42,688 bases of DNA, taken from contig JAISAW010000146.1 of the NCBI GenBank assembly GCA_031266515.1, positions 1 to 42,688 on the forward strand. Reading direction: 5' to 3'. Shown here piece by piece: positions 42,406 through 42,688 of the stretch; the stretch's first letter is position 1; each line of letters opens with the position of its first letter. Below the pieces are notes generated by a model, which had not been told where the DNA came from, searched no databases, and saw nothing but the letters and a program-made list of their open reading frames with translations. The DNA comes from Eubacteriales Family XIII. Incertae Sedis bacterium (GTDB lineage: Bacteria; Bacillota; Clostridia; Peptostreptococcales; Anaerovoracaceae). A program made the translations under genes and the position numbers.

Positions 42406-42592
42406 ATCACGCGCAAACCCTGTTTGCCCATGAAGGGTTAATCGAAAATTATCTATACTTAACCCATGGTCGATTGCCATAGTAAATGCGCCCCTGCGGA
42501 GAGCGAAGGGTTGTGTTAAGTCAGGCAAGCGCCTGTGTGCCATTTAATTGTGCAACCGGGGCTTCATCGCGGGGGGGGGTATCCCTGCCATA

Positions 42593-42608
42593 CTCCCCCA
42601 TGGGGGAG
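42593..42608. repeat. perfect 16-bp GC palindrome
   Basis: CTCCCCCATGGGGGAG is an exact dyad shortly after a run of nine G. It has no spacer and no T-run. It may be a protein-binding site or part of a structured element that continues past the window. Confidence 0.35.
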
Positions 42609-42688
42609 CCGGCCGCATTTAGTCGTACAAGCCTTCGTTTTGGTGCAAAATATAAAAAGCGCCCTGCGCCCGTGCCATGCGCATAAAG

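Larger units (their letters stand above)
42232..42688. other. gene-free end of the window with dyads
   Basis: No convincing gene. It contains a perfect 18-bp stem-loop at 42365-42405, a GGGTTAA/TTAACCC dyad at 42435-42465, nine consecutive G at 42571-42579, and a perfect 16-bp palindrome at 42593-42608. Parts may be the lipoprotein promoter region, but no good hexamer pair was found. Confidence 0.45.

Overview
The window is chromosomal DNA from an anaerobic low-to-mid GC Firmicute, most likely a Clostridia member near Eubacteriales Family XIII/Anaerovoracaceae (genus not resolved). The evidence is a Firmicutes-type GlgC/GlgD pair, a MurE with the meso-DAP motif DNPR, an ECF transporter, a six-subunit Ech-type [NiFe] hydrogenase and frequent AGG arginine codons. 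Most genes lie on the minus strand in tightly packed operons.

Layout. (1) 1-890: a lone PemK/MazF-family toxin-like gene, then a highly structured intergenic stretch. (2) 896-16027, minus: a glycogen operon read as CPA1 Na+/H+ antiporter, glgB, glgC, glgD, (160-bp palindromic element), glgA, C39-like cysteine peptidase, glgP, GH13 amylase/pullulanase-like, malQ. It covers synthesis (GlgC/D, GlgA, GlgB) and breakdown (GlgP, GH13, MalQ). (3) 16168-17160, plus: argF. (4) 17178-24104: a nucleoside/ribose salvage module with codon usage unlike its neighbours. It holds a LacI-ribokinase fusion regulator (plus) facing a minus-strand operon rbsK, nucleoside hydrolase, ECF S, T, A and A' subunits, driven by a consensus promoter. 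(5) 24374-24529: two related hairpin repeats in a gene-poor gap. (6) 24579-30822, minus: purH, purD, murE, a Big2-domain membrane protein, mscL. (7) 30846-37593, minus: echABCDEF (a proton-pumping, ferredoxin-linked hydrogenase), hypA, then a sirtuin. (8) 37775-41215, minus: an amino-acid ABC transporter (binding protein, permease, ATPase) with a stem-loop in each junction, followed by an EamA exporter. (9) 41479-42231, minus: a lipoprotein, then a gene-free end with perfect dyads.

The most striking observation is that the amino-acid binding protein at 40358-41215 appears to be a natural circular permutation: the segment that is normally the middle and C-terminal part of an SBP_bac_3 protein comes first, and the canonical mature N-terminus starts near residue 184. 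The second is the LacI-ribokinase fusion, whose kinase domain has an altered anion-hole motif and probably works as a sugar sensor for the convergent nucleoside-salvage operon. Several short repeats and hairpins (a 38-bp repeat that supplies the glgP stop codon, the 160-bp palindrome, and the 50-bp paired hairpins with G-U-compatible changes) look like undescribed interspersed elements.
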